A stretch of 8,345 nucleotides of DNA from an uncultured Bacteroidales bacterium (GTDB taxonomy: Bacteria > Bacteroidota > Bacteroidia > Bacteroidales > UBA932), in assembly GCA_934725285.1 (NCBI GenBank), contig CAKVBK010000080.1:1-8345 (forward strand), read 5' to 3'. The position numbers and the translations under genes were made by a program. Each line of letters opens with the position of its first letter. Position 1 is the first letter of the stretch. The notes under the pieces were generated by a model that searched no databases, was not told the DNA's origin, and was given only the letters and a program-made list of their open reading frames with translations. Below, one piece after another: positions 6,455 through 8,345 of the stretch.

Positions 6455-6486
6455 TTTGGATTTCTGACGAGTAAGGCTTAACTTTG
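6455..6486 (+). promoter_or_regulatory. Bacteroidota-type promoter of the GDSL esterase
   Basis: TTTG (6455-6458), 20 nt of spacer, then TAACTTTG (6479-6486), a perfect match to the Bacteroidota consensus. Transcription should begin near 6492, giving a leader of about 35 nt that carries AAAGGA just before the ATG at 6527. Confidence 0.75.
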
Positions 6487-6526
6487 ATGTCCGTTGTGAC
6501 AAGACAATAATCAAAGGTAAAGGAAT

Positions 6527-7900
6527 ATGAGATATTCAGGAATTGTAAGATGTGTGGTGTCGGTGGCCGCTTTGGCGCTGACGCTTTCGGTCGTTGCGGC
6601 GGCCGCAGGTGTAAAAGAGTGGCATAACCCGCTGACAGAAAAGCCTAAAGGACCGTTTGGGACCTGTTGGTCATTTGACATGGGGAACATTGATTTCGGA
6701 ACCAACGCTCCGGAGATTAAGGTCAGGTACGTGCTTGAGGGCAGGAATATTCCTGAAGGGGCCAATGAGATGGCTTCGTTGGGAGTCGATTTGTTCGACA
6801 TTGACAACGACGGCGGGTTCCTCCTTCTGAACGGAGCCTCAAATCTTGGAAAGTCGGCAGAGGACACTCTTACATTCTCTTTCCGTGTGGATTACGGTAA
6901 ATCAGCCAAGAACGGCAATTCGTTCAGGCTTTATCTGCCGCTTTACAATGACGTGAAGTGGATGGAGATAGGAACGATGGGCGGAACATATTTCCATTTC
7001 GAGCCTGTGCCTGTGGAGAAGGCGATAGCCGTTTACAATGTTCCGGTCGAGTCAGTTGGCAGGCCGGCGAAGGCTGTCAGGAACATTCTTCAGAGAAAAG
7101 CTGATTTTCCGGTAAAGGTAGTAAGCAGGAAGGAGAGCAGGAAACCTGGCTATTTCATTGCCGTTGACGGTGCGAAAGCCGACACGGTGGCCACGCTTGA
7201 GGCGATCTTCAACGCCCTTGGCACGACGGCTGATCTTCCTGACATCCTCAAACCGCTCAGGCAGCGCAGGGACTACACGTTCTATGACTGGAGCGAGCGG
7301 CATTCAAGAGTTCTTTACAGAGAAAGACGCATCGCTCCCAATCCGGAAATCGTGATGATAGGCAATTCCATAACCCATTACTGGTCAGGCGAGCCGAGCC
7401 ACAAGACATGGCATGCCGGTGTCGATTCATGGAACGACATATTCGCTGACCGCAATGTTGTCAACTGCGGCTATGGCTGGGACCGTCTCGGGAATATGAT
7501 GTGGCGTATGATGCACGAGGAACTGGACGGATTTTCCGCCAAGCACATCTTCGTGATGGCCGGCACAAATGATATCTACAGCCGCACGGAGGAAGCTATC
7601 GCCGAAGGAATGGTCGGGCTCATTGAATATATCCGTGTGAAACAGCCGGAGGCCCGCATCCACGTCGTGCACATCTACCCTCGCAGGAAGGCCATCGACC
7701 GTGTGGACAAGGTGAATGCCGCCGCAGACAGACTCCTGAAAGAGAGCAGTCTCACGAACTATGACATTGTCGATGTGAAGTCAGTCCTCACCAGAGCTGA
7801 CGGCACATTGGACGAATCCCTCTTCAGGGACGGACTCCATCCGAATGAAGAGGGATACCGCAGAATCGCGGAGGTCTATCGCAAATATATTCAGGATTAA
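6527..7900 (+). CDS. Secreted SGNH/GDSL-family esterase
   Basis: Encodes 457 residues. A Sec signal peptide (about 1-27, ending VVAAAAG) has no lipobox, so the protein is probably periplasmic or secreted. Residues about 45-160 form a beta-sandwich like the GxDLY N-terminal domain (PF14607): TNAPEIKVRYVL, the signature variant GVDLF at 86-90, and FRLYLPLYNDVKWMEIG at 133-149. The C-terminal GDSL hydrolase spans about 255-457 with all blocks: IVMIGNSITHYW (nucleophile Ser281), NCGYGWDRLGN (block II), AGTNDI (346-351, oxyanion Asn348) and DGLHPNEEGY (Asp435, His438). The catalytic set is complete. Relatives are carbohydrate esterases, often acetyl-xylan type; the substrate here is inferred only. 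The stretch at 163-200 (AIAVYNVPVES, GRPAKAVRNILQRK) resembles the start of a second, truncated GDSL domain lacking its active site. The stop overlaps that of the convergent esterase. Confidence 0.9.
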   Translation: MRYSGIVRCVVSVAALALTLSVVAAAAGVKEWHNPLTEKPKGPFGTCWSFDMGNIDFGTNAPEIKVRYVLEGRNIPEGANEMASLGVDLFDIDNDGGFLLLNGASNLGKSAEDTLTFSFRVDYGKSAKNGNSFRLYLPLYNDVKWMEIGTMGGTYFHFEPVPVEKAIAVYNVPVESVGRPAKAVRNILQRKADFPVKVVSRKESRKPGYFIAVDGAKADTVATLEAIFNALGTTADLPDILKPLRQRRDYTFYDWSERHSRVLYRERRIAPNPEIVMIGNSITHYWSGEPSHKTWHAGVDSWNDIFADRNVVNCGYGWDRLGNMMWRMMHEELDGFSAKHIFVMAGTNDIYSRTEEAIAEGMVGLIEYIRVKQPEARIHVVHIYPRRKAIDRVDKVNAAADRLLKESSLTNYDIVDVKSVLTRADGTLDESLFRDGLHPNEEGYRRIAEVYRKYIQD

Positions 7901-8345
7901 TTGTTTCCGTACATCTCCTTGCGGTTTGCAGAACCGCTTGGAGCCGGAGCCTCAGGGTCGTCGATTGTGGAATCCACAATTCTGGCGACCTTTCTCGTTA
8001 TGTTGGTCTCAAGAAAACGGATCTGGTCTGCGAAAGTCTCGACCATCGAATCAGCGATCTCGTGCCTGTGGTCCTTGAAACGGAAAGCATTGTAGACATA
8101 ACCATTTTTCCTGAATATCTTGACAAGCTTGTCCGTGCCGGCGAAAACCCAGTTGAAGACTCGGATGTTGCCGTAGTTCACCACCTTGTCGGCTGTGCCG
8201 TGGAAGAATGCCGTCGGAGCCGGAGTCTGTGAATATTTCGGCATTCCCTCACGGGACAGGATCGCCCCCGAGAACGACATCACTCCAGCGTAGCGGAACC
8301 CTTCCGGCAGGGCCTCCGTGGCCGTCCCGTTGCACAGCATCCACT
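7897..8345 (-). CDS. Alpha/beta-hydrolase esterase (C-terminal part)
   Basis: The last 149 codons of a hydrolase are present; the gene enters from the right edge in frame (codon TGG just before the ATG at 8340), so that ATG is internal, not the start. Seen: the strand YAGVMSFSGAI, then AFFHGTADKVV with the probable catalytic Asp, and KDHRHEIA with the probable catalytic His. The nucleophile Ser would lie outside the window. After the fold comes a 30-residue tail (VARIVDSTIDDPEAP...KEMYGNN) rich in Asp and Pro, a kind of ending I associate with secreted Bacteroidales esterases. It most resembles carboxylesterase/feruloyl-esterase-like proteins; the substrate is not determined. It converges on the GDSL esterase, and two esterases side by side suggest removal of acyl groups from polysaccharides (inference). 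Confidence 0.85.
   Translation of the reverse strand, partial: WMLCNGTATEALPEGFRYAGVMSFSGAILSREGMPKYSQTPAPTAFFHGTADKVVNYGNIRVFNWVFAGTDKLVKIFRKNGYVYNAFRFKDHRHEIADSMVETFADQIRFLETNITRKVARIVDSTIDDPEAPAPSGSANRKEMYGNN

Overview
The window looks like a chromosomal segment of a gut-type member of the Bacteroidales (Bacteroidota). The evidence is several close matches to the Bacteroidota promoter (TTTG, about 20 bp, TAnnTTTG), lipoprotein signal peptides with lysine-rich N termini, and gene families typical of that order: a lipoprotein serpin, a calycin-like lipoprotein beside a TonB-dependent receptor, a GxDLY/GDSL esterase and a DUF4143-type AAA ATPase. The genus cannot be fixed from the sequence alone.

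Left part (1-1790, minus strand). A partial AAA+ ATPase, cut by the window edge, lies downstream of a complete lipoprotein serpin. The 111 bp between them hold a near-consensus promoter for the ATPase. A 24-bp-arm inverted repeat, made of two copies of a GTTTAT-N4-ATAAAC dyad, covers its -33 box.

Middle part (2073-6252, plus strand). A decayed secreted alpha/beta hydrolase comes first. It has a frameshift after the signal peptide, an in-frame stop, and lacks the nucleophile region. Next are an AraC-type regulator, a TonB-dependent outer-membrane receptor (no SusC-type N-terminal extension) and a calycin-like surface lipoprotein whose start overlaps the receptor stop. The regulator, receptor and lipoprotein read as a locally controlled uptake system. 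The receptor promoter has a perfect -7 box but no clear -33 box, as expected if the regulator activates it. The substrate is not evident.

Right part (6253-8345). A 274-bp gap carries about three degenerate 52-bp tandem repeats and then a perfect promoter for a secreted SGNH/GDSL esterase. Between its N-terminal sandwich and its active C-terminal GDSL domain, this esterase seems to keep the remnant of a second GDSL domain. It meets tail to tail a partial alpha/beta-hydrolase esterase on the minus strand, and the two stop codons share the bases TTAA. The pair suggests a carbohydrate-ester (acetyl or feruloyl type) degrading neighbourhood.

No RNA genes, insertion sequences or CRISPR arrays were seen. 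The most interesting items are the twin-operator ATPase promoter, the AraC/receptor/calycin locus beside a dead esterase, the 52-bp degenerate repeats, and the collapsed double-GDSL protein.
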